Made by a program: the position numbers and the translations under genes. Under the pieces are notes generated by a model, which saw nothing but the letters and a program-made list of their open reading frames with translations, was not told where the DNA came from and ran no database searches. Below, one piece after another: positions 22,078 to 33,860 of a DNA stretch of 64,000 nt (position 1 is the stretch's first letter; the number at the start of each line of letters is the position of its first letter). Location of the stretch: the NCBI GenBank assembly GCA_029204225.1, contig MU832004.1, positions 28,156 to 92,155 on the forward strand. Direction: 5' to 3'. The stretch is from Diphasiastrum complanatum. Its lineage: Eukaryota > Streptophyta > Lycopodiopsida > Lycopodiales > Lycopodiaceae.

Positions 22078-24526
22078 CACACGAGCTAAAAAAAGTTTAA
22101 AAAAATTTACCATTTGTCGAAAACGTGAAAATCAATGAGGTTGCAAGAGTTTTGAAATCTAAAAAATTCAAAGCAATGTAAATTTTTTTGGTAGGCGAGA
22201 GAGTTATCATATAGAGATGGGCTATGTTAAAAACCCACAATATGCTATGGGATTCTACAATTTTGCCACATGTAGTCGTTACATATCAACATATTTCTTC
22301 TATACATATATGGTTTTTGGTTTTTTTGGTAGCCTCGCACTAATTCCATTCCCGCCATAGGCTTAGTTAGTTGAGAAAGATTCAGAGACAAATACTACAA
22401 TCTAAAAACATGAACAGAGCAAAATAAGCAGCGTATATATAGAGACTTGCCATGTCATCAATCCAAGATAGATGCATAAACTGAATCGAAGTTTGAAACA
22501 AATTGATGACATGAAAGAGACAAAATACAAAATCGATCTTTTTCATTAGGATTGATGAGCTGTATCACGAGGTATAAACACAGATTGTTGAGTTGTAACA
22601 CCAAGGAGTCAAAACAAAATGTTTTCACATGGATTGATGACCGAGACAAAGGCCATCGAAACTCTATAAAAAGAGGTTCACCTCGAGGTTCGTTTCTTAG
22701 AATAAAATTTTAAAAAAAACCAGCCTCTGGAAGCTCATGCAAGTCATTTTTAAAAATTTTACAAGTGAGCGCTTAAAGGTATTTTTTCTTTACTTAAAAA
22801 AAATTGGGAGAGAGCCCACTCGCCGCAGCGGCTGGGTTCTCTCCCTTTTTTTTAGTAAAAATAATTACTCAACAAAGGTTTCCAATACTGTATAGACAAC
22901 ATATGACCAAAACATTGATTTTATAAGTCATTTTCCATCGGACACCCGCCGAAAAATTGAAGATGTTTCCAATGTCATTGATTATGGTAGCGCATGACTA
23001 GTTTTTTAATCTCTCAAACGAAGAAAAGTCCACTTGGGAAGGGGTAAAAGCAGCTCTCATCACGCCCTTTAAACCAAAAAAGTTTTTGAAAGATCTGTTT
23101 CTCCTACTGAGCAAAGTGAAAATGGAAAAAAGAGAAAGGGTTAGGGACTACATAGAACTGGTCAAACACTTGAGATCCAAATGCAACGCAGCCCTAACTC
23201 TCGATGATGTAATCATTATGTGGTTCCTCAAGGGTTTACCAAGAAGATCAAAAGAGAGCTGAAAAGACTGGAGCAGTATGCTACATTGCAAGAAGCAATG
23301 GAAGACGCCATCAAGGAAGAAGATGAGAGTTCAAACGATGAATCATATCTGACTACCCCTAATTTGCCGACTCACTCGGTAGCATCATCATCCAATGCTT
23401 CCAACATATCAACAGATTTGTTGATAGAGCAAACGATGAAGTTACACAAGCAACAAATGGAACAACTTACGGCGTAGTTTCATCAGAAACTGAAGGCCAT
23501 GTAGGGAGCTGTAGCACCAACTCCAAATCCACCGGAACAAAATTAGCTACACTATCCCCGTCGAGAAATTGTATGGTGTTCAATTTGTACCCAAAACCAT
23601 ACAACGAATGACTGTCCAGTCTTGAAACAAAATCTCAAATGAACATAGAGGTTTTGCCACCTATGCAACACATTTTGTACGAAATGACATTTTGCCCATT
23701 CAGCCCTCGGATCATACAACAAAAGAAGAATCAGTACCAGACTTCTTATCCTTACCATCAAGGAGCACCGAATGTGGCACCGAGGTATGACGTGCCAAAT
23801 AATCAGCAACTCATGGCCTTACTTGCACGACCTGGGCCAGCTAATAATCAAGTGGCTCATGTAAATCTGGTAGGACAAGAACCACCACCCCAACCTGAGC
23901 AGCAGTAGTGTTACAGACCAGAAGAGGCATTTGTTGATCCGACAATCAATGAATACTATGCAACCTATGCTGCACAACCTCACCATCAAGGAGGTAAATC
24001 TATGGCTGCTGCTATGGATGCGACAAAGGCCATAGAATTGCTGAATTTTCTTATAAGAGATAGTATACGGCCTTTTGCAGAGAATGTGAAAACAGGCCCA
24101 TTTAAGCTTGGAACAAGTGCACCCTTGAATTTAATAATAGTACAACCAACAACAGTTCCAGGAAGGATGCCACAGGAAAGACAAAATGCCCATGTTTCTA
24201 TGCTAGCAGTTATGCGAGAACAAAAGTGGAAGGGAGTGGCCCCATCACCACCTCCATCAGTATCAGTGACCGACGACCAACCCTCAGCTGCAGGGCCATA
24301 CCCGAATGTGAGGGAAGAAGGAAGGATATACCATAAGGTTAGTCATTGAGTACAGAAGGCACAAGAAGAGGAAGCTACACAAGCAAGAGAAACTCCTGCA
24401 AAATCTCAACCTATGAAAGAACCAGCACCACCAGCGGCATTCCCAGTGAAAATGGATCAAAATGATTACTTGCATCATCACGAATCACCGTTCTATAAGG
24501 AAGTACCAGAGGTCCCATAGACAGGT

Positions 24527-25618
24527 GTGCTCACCAGTTTACTGTCTAGTCATGTGAACTTATCTCTCGGTGAGTTACTACAAATTGCACATCAAGCCAA
24601 GAGCATCCTAGCTGAATGGGCCAAAACAGAACTGGAAATAATAGCAGAAGAGCCCTTATACTGTGCGGGCTATAATGGAACAAGCAACATCCTCCATATT
24701 GGGGTAGCCTGGGAGAGTGAAGAACCCAACATCACCCTACCAATCCACCATAAGAGGTTTGACGATGAAGCAACAGTGGTAGATGGAGGATCGGGTGTAA
24801 ATCTGATCTCCAGTACGTTGTATCAGAATTGGGATTTTCAAGGATTAAAACCAGCAAAATTTGACATCAAATTAGCTGATCAATCCTGTGTAAAACCAAA
24901 AGGTGTAGCTAACGACATCCCGGTGAAAATAGCGGGAATGCAGTTTGTAATCACTTTTGTGGTGATGGACATACCAGAGTCTCCTTCTGCCTACTGTGTT
25001 TCACTAGGAAGACCTTGGTTGAGGATCACGCAAGTGGTTCACAACTGGGGATCTGGAAAACTCACCTTTGAAAATAGAGAACAGGCTGTAAAGGTTGATC
25101 CAACCACATGGGCAGTGAAACCAATTACGGCAAAAGCTAATGATGGGTCGTTCACCACTGATCGCACAATTGATCACCCAAGGCAAGCCAAGGGAGGTCA
25201 TTATGACTCTGAAATGAATATTGTGAGATGGACATTGACAACTGTTGACTGTATGGCTGGACATGCTTGTCAACTGGATTAACATCCAGCATCCATCACA
25301 TCTTCACCCAAGTGCTATACCGTGGACACACCAATCACTTTCGGGGTGAATATGATCAATGTAACATGGCTGTCAATGGAAGCTACTGAGAACTATATGG
25401 ACGATGACTTAGTCCCTTGGCAACGTGCTTTTATCTACAATAAGGAGACTGAGCTGACTGATGAGCAGGTCTTGCAACATATGGATCCAGATCGCTATGG
25501 ATTGAAGAAAGTACCAGCTCAGCCACCACAGAGATCGGCAATGGCTAAAATCTCCAAGATAGATCCACCCAAGGCACCTGCCAACAAGAAGAATCAGCTG
25601 AGACAACGTTATAACTAG
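24527..25618 (+). pseudogene. Gypsy aspartic protease and downstream spacer
   Basis: The frame 24527-25282 (251 codons) holds the retroviral-type protease: ITLPIHHKRFDDEATVVDGG begins the active site DGGSGVNLISSTLY, followed by KLADQS, IPVKIAGMQFVITFVVMDIP and the C-terminal SLGRPWLRI. The catalytic triad is DGG where classic enzymes have DSG or DTG; related gypsy proteins with DGGS are known to me from plants, so this may be normal for the lineage. After a stop at 25280 a second frame (25322-25618) continues with the acidic protease-RT spacer. Confidence 0.75.
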
Positions 25619-26269
25619 GTAATTCGATGGAGTGATCCACCAGAAGAGGCCATAGCTACGATGGATGTAGATATTTACAATCATGAAGCAAATATCGCAC
25701 CAGTTCCTAAGAAAGACAACAAGGATGAACCCAACTACATGGGAAAGAAAGAAAGTGTTGGACTCCTTGAAGTCGGTCTGAATGGACCCAGGCACAACAT
25801 CATCTTCCTCACAGACAACTGAAAATCCAAAGATTATATGTCGCACTAAGATCAACATGCTGAAGGAGGAATCCCGCCAAACGCCAGTTCACGAGATGCT
25901 AGAAACCTTCAAGAACTATACTTTAGACGATGTGGTAATCACGATGCCGCAAGCACAAAGAAAACCTGATCAAAATCAGAAACCAGCGAAACAAGTTTTT
26001 GAAGGAAACGTAACCTATGAATTTAGATGAGCCAGGTGAAGAAGAGAAGATCGTACATGTGGGAGAATAGTTAACAGCCACTTAATTCAAAAGACTATGT
26101 GCATTATTGGTGGAATACAAATAGTGCCTCTCTTGGAATTACAATGATCTGAAGGGTATACCACCAGCCGTAGTCCAACATACCATACCCTTGGTGGATG
26201 GAGCAGTCCCCAAGGTGAGTCGTTACTATCGCTTCAATCCTAACTATAGAGAATTGATCAAGTAGGAGT

Positions 26270-27325
26270 TGCAGAAATTGCTTGATGATGATTTCATTTA
26301 TGAAATTGAGCACACTAAATGGGTATCGTCGATAGTCATAGTACCCAAGAAGAACAGCAAAATGCGAATCTGTGTGAACTTGAAAGCATTAAATGCAGTC
26401 ACCAAAAAGGATCATTTTCTCTTACGGAAAGTGTTCTGGATAGAGTAGCAGGAATAGAAGCCTACAATTTTTTGGACGGTTTCAGTGGCTACAATCAAGT
26501 GAAAATAGCGTCGCGGATGATTAGCACAAGACATCATTTGCCACGGAATGAGAAACCTATGCCTACAAAGTGATGTCGTTTGGACTTTGTAATGCCTCAA
26601 GTACCTTTCAACGAGTATGTAGGCGGCATTCAAAGAATATTTACAAAAAAATTTGGAGATTTTCTTGGATGATTTGTGCCTACACAGACCTAACTCTGCG
26701 CACTTATCCAATTTAGAAAAGGTGCTGAATAAATGCCACGAATATCAGATTTCCTTGAACCCAGAGAAGTGTCAGTTTTGGGTGACACATGGCCTCATTC
26801 TTGGCCATATAGTATCGAGACACGGGATCACCATAGATCTATCAAAGATAAGAATCATTGTTGATCTACCACCGCCAGGAATGATCCACGGAGTCTATGT
26901 TTTTATGGGTCATGCTAATTACTACCGTATTTTCATTCTAGATTTTCTAGAGTTAGAACGACCAATCTACAGGCTCACAACGGAATTACACTGGACGAAG
27001 AAAGCTCTACAGACTTTCCAGAAACTAAAAGATGCATTAGTCTCAGCGCCAATATTACGCCCACCCAATTGGTCCATAGAATTTCATGTGCATACGGATG
27101 CATCAAAGTATGTAGTGGGAGCAGTCTTAACCCAGCCAAGTGAACACAAAAAAGATTTTTCAATCCAATTTGCTAGTCGATAACTCGATGATTTAGAAAT
27201 AAACTATTCAACCAGAGAGCGAGAGGAACTGGCTATGATCTATGTGGTTAAGAAATTTCAACATTACTTGATGGCCACACATTTTGCTTTTTATACAGAC
27301 CATCATTATCTGCTAGTCTATTAGT
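26270..27325 (+). pseudogene. Gypsy reverse transcriptase/RNase H
   Basis: Broken start: TKWVSSIVIVPKKNSKMRIC and VNLKALNAVTKKDHF. The frame 26653-27183 has the palm box EIFLDDLCLHR (xFLDD in place of YVDD/FVDD), the connection motif EKCQFWVTHGLILGHIVSRH, and RNase H HTDASKYVVGAVLTQP. A stop follows SIQFASR at 27181; RNase H continues to FYTDHHYLLVY. Several shifts between 26400 and 26650 remove a continuous polymerase. Confidence 0.8.
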
Positions 27326-27530
27326 GACTTGCTTTTGATAAAATATTTTTCAAAACACATTAACAATGCTCGTCAGAATGGCTGCACTAGCTAAAATTGA
27401 AACATAATGAATCAAACCTTGAGCTATGTACGACGGTTTTGAAACTAGAATTTGACTTGTCTAGGCTCAAGGGCCAACTCCTTGCTAAGCTCTTGCCTTT
27501 GCTTGTCGTCAAAATGTGGGCATTCTTTGA

Positions 27531-27861
27531 ATAACCTAAAACTGGTGTTTAATACCACCAGCCATCACACTCGGCTCTCCCTATCTTTTGGCCTGGAGGT
27601 ACATCCTGGCTCATGCACATGATCTCCATCCACCAACTCCCAGGTAGACTGAGTGAACAGAAAGAGGAAAACCCCACCACTATATAGACATAGCACAGTG
27701 GGTCCCATCAAGCATGGTCCTGCCGGTGACACGTGACCACTTAGAATGGTGATGCGTGGCACCCTAACATGTCAAAAACTCCAGTCTTGCATCATGCCCC
27801 TTGCGAGGCCATCACTGAAGGGCGTACCGTTATGGTACATAACTTTCCCCCCCCCTTGTAG
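27531..27861. other. Unassigned segment between gypsy and copia
   Basis: Contains CCACTATATAGACATAG, CACAGTGGGTCCCATC and a 9-C run at 27847-27855. It may be LTR sequence of another element but I found no partner copy. Confidence 0.25.
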
Positions 27862-28489
27862 TGCTGCACAAGAAGCTATATGGTTGAGACAAATCTTGGA
27901 AGAAATTGGCATGAGGCAGAAAAATCCCACGACTTTACATAGCGACATTCAGAGTGGCATTCAGCTAGCAAAGAATCTAGTGCTCCATGCGAGAACTAAA
28001 CACATTGAGATTCAATATCACTTCATACGTGAGAGGCTGCTGAGTCGTGAAATTCATGTTGTTCATTGTAGCACAGAAGAACAACTAGATGATATTTTCA
28101 CTAAGCCACTTACTGGAGAAAAGTTTGATAAGTTTAGATCAAAACTTTATGTACTTAAAGTTTGTTGACTTTAAAGCTATGTATATGACTGTATAAAAAG
28201 TGACTCTACTGGAGAGAGTTAGAATTAAAGTTAGAATCACTGTGTTACTGTACTGTGGGTCCTATCAGTGGATAAGGATCAGTTGGCCTCGCCACGAGGC
28301 AAGTCGACGGGACACGCGTCCCGCCAACGGCAACCTGGGTCATGCATGGGTTGTCTGAGTGAACAACTGTATGTACAGTGTAATTTCATTTTGAGAAATA
28401 CAGTCGCTATGTGAGCTTGCTAAGGAGAGTGTTTTCTGTCTGTGTTACTGTGTAGCATGATCTGTGTTCCTGTGCAAAGCAAATTCTAA
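27862..28489 (+). mobile_element. Copia A-family fragment: RNase H end and 3' LTR
   Basis: The frame ending at 28168 encodes EAIWLRQILEEIGMRQKNPT, ARTKHIEIQYHFIRERL and IFTKPLTGEKFDKFRSKL, nearly the same as 17830-18143. An LTR at 28219-28489 follows (TTAGAATT...AATTCTAA), collinear with 18200-18469. A C-run at 27847-27855 marks the left break. The element has lost everything before the RNase H end. Confidence 0.88.
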
Positions 28490-28660
28490 GTCGTAACTCA
28501 TCGGTAAGCTGTTGAGAAGTGTATACATGAGCTACTATTTTTTCACTGGTGCTCCAACCACCTCCAATTGTCTGGCGATTCTTTTGAGCTTCTCGATGTA
28601 CTCAACCATGCTTCCGTTCTCCTACAACTTGCTCCCTGCTAACTACCTCTGTAAGGAAGA
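28490..28660 (-). mobile_element. Copia gag fragment, minus strand
   Basis: The minus frame reads ENGSMVEYIEKLKRIARQLE followed by VVGAPVKK, two stops, LMYTLLNSLPMSYD. It matches the plus-strand gag at 29104-29215 (EGESLMEHLEKMKGLARQLE, TILGSL), so it is the same region of a related gag. It directly follows the LTR end at 28489. Confidence 0.7.
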
Positions 28661-29214
28661 GACAGGGGTACGGAATCTGTGCGATCGATAGGATTAGTGA
28701 AGGATTAAGCCAAGCAATGATCAGAAGGATGGAAGCGCAGGGACATGTTGAACACCAAACGATCGAAAGGTTTGAAGGAGAAAATATGCTCTATGGAAGT
28801 GGAGGATCAAAATGATCCTCGAATAGAACGGACTATGGGGGATCATGGAGGGAATAGAGGCTCCTCCTGCAGCTGATAGGAAAGGTGTTCTGAATGCTGA
28901 GGTAGCCAGAGCATTCTAGGTGTGGGAAAAGAAAGCATTTGCCACGATCTGTTAAGGTCTGAGCGAGGTGCCCGCTTCACAAGTGTAGGATGCTAAGAAT
29001 TTTGCGACAGTGTGGAAGACACTTGAAGGGATATACAAAGCGAAGAGTGTGATGAACATGCTGCTTCTGAGGAGGAAATTGGCCACCACCAAGATGGCAG
29101 AAGGTGAGTCTCTCATGGAGCATCTTGAGAAGATGAAGGGCTTGGCGAGGCAACTGGAAGTGGCTGGAGCAGCGGTGGAAAGGACTCACCTTGTCTTCAC
29201 AATCTTGGGAAGCT

Positions 29215-29702
29215 TGTAATGACCACTAGAGAGAACTCCTAAGATGAGAATAGGAAAACACGAGAGAGATTGTGGAGCAAAACCACCCAACCAAACTTAG
29301 ATCCCAAGCTCCCAATCCATGCCATGTGATAGCAAGAGGAGAAGAGTTCTACTAGTAACCTAGACCAAAGTCGTCGACAGAATAATCACTACCTCAATAT
29401 ATAGAGAGTAGGATCATGTGCATGAGTACATGCAATTCCCATGTAGGTCAACTATAAATATATCACAGCTCTTCATGCATATCTCCTGCCTATATCAGTC
29501 ACACATATATGCACTACTCCATATGTCTTAATTAGAGTGTACGGGTCCTCTCAAAGTCATTAGTCACCAACAGGCCCCGATGTGGAATAAAATTTAGGCA
29601 TGACCAATAATCTCGAACATTGGAGGGCCAGTCTACCATATTAGAACTATTCGAGGTCCTTAACTAAATAATGGCCATAATAATGCTTGTCTGTCTCTTA
29701 CA
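29215..29702 (+). mobile_element. Putative solo LTR inside copia C gag
   Basis: A 488-bp segment starting TGTAA and ending TTACA interrupts gag right after TILGSL. It has no coding capacity and contains TATAAATATATC at about 29453. I see no target-site duplication (AAGCT against ATCCA), so the exact borders are uncertain. Confidence 0.45.
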
Positions 29703-29758
29703 ATCCATTGATAATGGTACTTGCGAGTACAATCCATTGATAATGGTACTTGCGAGTA
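29701..29758. repeat. 29-bp tandem duplication
   Basis: 29701-29729 and 29730-29758 are identical copies beginning CAATCCATTGATAATGG, immediately at the right border of the inserted segment. Confidence 0.95.
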
Positions 29759-29834
29759 CTTGTGCTGAGGATCTCGAACTCAAAATAACGTGGTGCAGAG
29801 GCTGTTATAGGAAGACGAGAGAAGGAAGAGTCAG

Positions 29835-30575
29835 ATGGGAACAGAGGAGTTGGCTTGGATCGGAAGGATGTCATCTGGGAGATTTGGAGATAACCGAGAC
29901 AATGGGAAGAAGCAAGGATCGGACAAGAAACATTACCACGATGGCAGTGGAGAAAGATGGCATGGGCGATCAGGGAAGGCCCAACAAGGTGAGCGCAAGA
30001 AAGATATCAACTGCTATTACTGCAGCAACAGCGGCCGCATAGCCAGAGAGTGCAACAAAAGGGCAGAAGACACGAAGAAGAAGAATGTGGCACAAGCGAA
30101 TGTAGCAGAGGAAGAGAAAGAGGAGGAGGACATAGCTTTCATGGCAATAGAAGAAGAGAAGCGCAACAGAGGGGCAAGAGTCAAACACACCCCAAGGAAG
30201 GGATGCTATCAGGACGGCCCCATTGAGATCACAAGCTCCGAAGATGGCATGGAAAAGGACAAAACCTGGTACTTGGACTCTCGTGCCACAGCACACATGA
30301 CAAACAATAAAGACATGCTAACGGACTATGTTGAAAACCACCAAGAGAAGAGAGTGGTCGTGGGAAAAAATACGGTGATTCGATCACCAAGAAACGGAAG
30401 TGTCGTATTGAAACTCGAAGGAGAGAGAAAAGGGTTGTTAAGGGGCGTGATGTTTGTTCCAAAGATCTCCAAAAATCTCTTGTCTGTTAGAAAATTTACT
30501 CAAAGTTTATTGGAGCTAAGATTTGTAATAAACAAGTGTCTGATCTTCAAAGATGGAGAGATGCTGACCAATTAA
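29835..30575 (+). pseudogene. Copia C gag end and protease
   Basis: Frame of 246 codons. The nucleocapsid knuckle reads CYYCSNSGRIAREC, a CX2CX4HX4C motif in which His is replaced by Arg. After an acidic linker the protease reads TWYLDSRATAHMT, with the active-site Gly changed to Arg, then VGKNTVIRSPRNGSVVLKLE and KISKNLLSVRKFTQ. Two key residues are thus lost although the frame is open, showing decay before frame loss. Confidence 0.85.
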
Positions 30576-31498
30576 TAGAAGAGAGGGGACTGTACAAGAT
30601 GAGCTTTGGAGCAATCACCAACCATCAAGCGTGCATAGCTGTTTTGAGAACCAGAAAGGATGCCTTGTGGCATAGGAGGTTGGGAAACTTGGGAGCAAAC
30701 ACGTTGGAAACAATGAAAATGAAGGAACTTGTGACAGGATTTGACTACGATGAGGGTGAGGAGCCATATCTATGCCAGAGTTGTGTTCTTGGAAGACAGC
30801 ACAGGGAACCATTTAAAAGAAGGAGCGAAACTGTGACAACAACGGTTTTGGAGCTGATACACACAGAACGTGTGTGGACCCATAAATGCAGAATCCCTGG
30901 GGCACTCGAAGCAAAGAGTTTGTCGCGCTGATAGAAACGTAGACAGGCCAGAAGGTAAAGAGGGTCAGATCAGATTATGAGGGGAAATTCATTGGGAAAA
31001 ATTCAAAGGATTTTGCTAGGAAAAGAGGATACATCAGGAGTATACCATGTCATACTCTCCCCAGCAAAACGGGATCGCTGAGTACAATAAACTCACTCTT
31101 ATGAACATGGCTAGGAGCATGTTGTACGACAAAGTGTTGCCAAGATCCTGTGGGCAGAAGCAGTTAGTGCGGCAACTTATATCTCGAACAGGGTGCCGAG
31201 CCGAGTGTTAAAGGATGAGATACTAGAGACTGTATGGTCAGGGGAGAAACCTTCGGTGGGGCACATGAAGATATTTGGAAGCAAGGCTTACGCTCACGTT
31301 CCAGAGAAACTGAGGAAGAAATTGGATCCAAGAGGCTTTCCTTGCATATTTGTAGGATATCCAGAGAATGCATATGGATATAAAGTACTCAATCCTCAGA
31401 CATCTAAAGTGGTTTTATCTAGGGATGTAATATTCAATGAAGATGAAGAAAGAGGGACAGAGAAACAGGGACGAGTGAAAGGTAGGCGAAATACGTGA
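30536..31498 (+). pseudogene. Copia C pre-integrase and integrase
   Basis: GAG-pre-integrase: LWHRRLGNLGANTLETM and CQSCVLGRQHREPFKRRSE (30660-30825). Integrase continues in broken frames (VLELIHTE; SYSPQQNGIAEYNKLTLMNM, which keeps the Glu) with shifts and stops between 30870 and 31190. The frame 31193-31498 has the C-terminal landmarks IFGSKAYAHVPEKLRKKLDP and KVVLSRDVIFNEDEE. Confidence 0.8.
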
Positions 31499-31573
31499 TG
31501 TTAGACAATGAACCTGTGCTTTAACCAAGAGAGCAACACAGAGGCAAGAGACAGAGAAATGAGCGACGATGAA

Positions 31574-31701
31574 ATGCCGGAGGTTCCAGCATTAGAAGAG
31601 ATGATCAAGGAACCAAGAAGATCACATAGATTGGGTAATGCCGGAGGTTCCAGCATTAGAAGAGATGATCAAGGAACCAAGAAGATCACAAAGATTGGGT
31701 A
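31574..31701. repeat. 64-bp tandem duplication in the copia C linker
   Basis: 31574-31637 is repeated at 31638-31701 with one or two changes. Both encode the linker phrase MPEVPALEEMIKEPRRS in different frames because 64 is not a multiple of three. Confidence 0.95.
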
Positions 31702-31830
31702 AAGCTCCTCTGAGGTATGATGAGATGACAATCATCACCCACACTAATGAGAGAGGAATTGTGGAACCAAAGACACTTGAGGAAGCGAAATCCAGGGAAA
31801 CGAAGGACTATCACAAATTGAGGGAATTGA

Positions 31831-32400
31831 TTATATGGAAACATTTGCGCCAGTAGTTAAATTAAGCTCATTGAGGATCTTAATAGAATGGAGAACCGTA
31901 TGAGGAATGGAGATTGAGCAGATGGACGTGAGGACTGCATTTTTGAATGAAGACTTGGAGGAGGAGGTATTCACGAAGCAGCCACCTGGTTTCACCAATG
32001 GCTCTGACAAGGTATGTGCCATGAAAAGGGCCTTATATGGCCTGAAGCAATCTTCTAGAATGTGATCTATTTTTCATGGAAAATGGGTTTAAAAGATGCT
32101 ATGCAGACACTGGGATGTACATTAAAGATGAAGATGGGTTGTTCTTGGCTGTTGCACTATATGTAGTAGATCTAATAATAGTTTGCAACAACAAAGTGAA
32201 CTTGAAGGAATTCAAGGGAAAACTGAAGGGGACTTTTGAAATGAAGGATTTGGGGGCAATACACTATTGCCTGAGAATACAGATCATAAGAGATTATAGA
32301 GAAAAGGTTTTAACATGGACCACATACATAAATTCATTGATAAGTCTGGGATGCTAGAATGTCCACCTGTGGGGCTAACGTTAGATCCCAACACGGTGGT
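31831..32400 (+). pseudogene. Copia C reverse transcriptase fragment
   Basis: Broken RT: ETFAPVVKLSSLRILIEW, EQMDVRTAFLNEDLEEEVF, ALYGLKQSSRM and, at 32076-32357, the palm box LYVVDLIIVCNN, where YVDD has become YVVD, removing a catalytic Asp. Ends after GAIHYCLRIQIIRD and LECPPVGLTLDPN. Confidence 0.85.
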
Positions 32401-32639
32401 GGTGTAGTTAAAGGATTATCTCCTTGCCCCCAAAAAAACCTCCTATTCAATCTTCGAAAAAGATGATCAAGCGACAAGTTTTTGCGATGATTTTCGTAGA
32501 CCACTTCTTTTAACGTATTTGTGCTATGTCAACCCTCCAAATGTGGTCCACATATGTAACATGCGTTGTAACCTGTTGTAACCCAAACATGTATAGTTCA
32601 TAAACCATATGTAAGATAAGGTCAATTAGTCAAATGTAC

Positions 32640-33860
32640 TCAAACGCTAAACCCTAAGATGGATTCGTATAATATATTATTTACATACCTGAACATTCAC
32701 TTAAATCAGGGTAGTCATGCATCGTCCACATTAGAATTCCACGAACAATGAAGTTCCATGGAGGTATATTATAATTAATGAGTACAACTGGCCATGTGGA
32801 CCAAGTTCACGCTTGAATGCTAAAAGGATTTACGCCATCCATAGCTAGGCCAAATCTCAAATTACGAGGTTCATTTTTAGACTCAGGACATTGGCCATCG
32901 ATATGTTTCCATGTAGATGAGTCACTTGGTACTCGCATCACATCATCCGTAGATCAATTTTTTGCATGCCAATCCATTAGTTGTGCCAAAAATTTACATC
33001 GAAATAAACGTTGCAATCGTGGGATAATTAAAAAAATGTCGTAACACTTTTCGTGGCACTTTTGTACGTCATCTCGATAACGTGAAGTGTTACACGTTGG
33101 ACAATGAAATTTGTTTGAATGCTCACCTCTATATAGCACATGGTTTTCTGGACATGCGTGTATTGTGTCATAATCTATCCCAAGCACATTCATCATCTTT
33201 CAAGTTTTTTTTTATGTTTTAGGTATCGCGTTTTCTTTCGGAAGTATTCTATGCAATAACCTGAAAAAATAGCACTGTGAATTGTTATAAAAAACAACAC
33301 ACAATAGTAAATATGCTATAAAGTATAATAGTTATGTTATGCATTAAGTATCCGAATAATGATACGACACTATGGTCACTGTATTTGTATGTCTCTTGAA
33401 GGTTTAGAATAAGAATTGACGTAGCTAGTCTCAAAATGGATGCTCCTGGATACAAAGGAGTGTCTGCCTCCTTGCGCAATAGAACCTCGTCTTCATCCAT
33501 CTCAAATTGTTCGTGATTTTCATTTTCATTAGAAGGTGCGTGCATAGCATCATTCTCATTTGTTTCAAAGTAAGATTCAAACATGTTGTGCATTGCTTCA
33601 TCGCGTTGCACCTCATTATCATCATCATTAGAATCAAGTTGATTATTCTTTTTTCCAATTGTGTTTGCCTCTTGAATTTGTTTCGTTATTTGTTCTCTCA
33701 TGTCTATCAAAACTTGATGTTGATTGTAACTAAACACGGATGAATCAACTCTGAGTCGAAGTGGTAAACTGGTCGATAATTCCAAGAATCTCAGATAGCA
33801 CATCAATGGACGATCTGAAATTAAATTGTTAGATTTTGGGCATAAATATAAATGTAACAT
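32640..33860 (-). mobile_element. CACTA (En/Spm) TNP2-type transposase, N-terminal half, minus strand
   Basis: Minus exons: 33355-33860 with acidic sequence and ADTPLYPGASILRLATSILI (family form: TPLFPGC...KLSALVRLY); acceptor TTTTTTCAG at about 33263 then LLHRILPKENAIPK (LLKDMLPEDNVLPK); VLGIDYDTIHACPENHVLYR, CPTCNTSRYRDD, FLIIPRLQRLFRCKFLAQLM; one stop; TWKHIDGQCPES, NLRFGLAMDGVNPF, STWPVVLINYNIPPW; then LMWTMHDYPDLSECSG before a GTATGT donor at about 32686. These are TNP2 landmarks in order, with the segment between PPW and LMWT missing. TNP2 binds and cuts CACTA element ends. Stops at 32949 and 32806, and two in the LLHR exon, make it non-functional. The C-terminal half lies at 36110-38310 on the opposite strand. 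Confidence 0.88.

Larger units (their letters stand above)
21258..22845. repeat. Four dispersed copies of a GC-rich palindrome
   Basis: Near-perfect palindromes at 21258-21283, 21588-21617, 21750-21777 and 22806-22845 share AGCCCAC(C/T)CGCCGC as left arm and the complementary GGGTGGGCT type as right arm. Copies 1, 2 and 4 are followed by T-runs; copies 1 and 4 also share CTTACTTAAAAAAA-type flanks. Confidence 0.9.
22930..27530 (+). mobile_element. Ty3/gypsy element, degenerate gag to integrase start
   Basis: Plus-strand gag, protease, RT and RNase H of one element in broken frames. Gag: SLSNEEKSTWEGVKAALIT and VRDYIELVKHLRSKCNAALT (about 23010-23210). Protease: 24527-25282. Spacer: 25322-26030. 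RT: about 26280-26900. RNase H: to about 27325. From there to about 27530 broken frames fit the start of integrase (NNARQNG; EFDLS-type). Neither LTR nor primer site was recognised. Shares its lineage with the fragments at 11225-13235. Confidence 0.8.
28690..32408 (+). mobile_element. Copia element 'C', gag to RT, split by a likely solo LTR
   Basis: Plus strand: gag 28690-29218 (EALWKWRIKMILE-like start; DAKNFATVWKTLEGIYKAKS), insert 29215-29702, gag end and protease 29760-30575, GAG-pre-integrase and integrase 30536-31498, linker with a duplication 31508-31856, RT 31831-32400. RNase H and both LTRs are absent: homology ends at about 32408. Confidence 0.85.
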
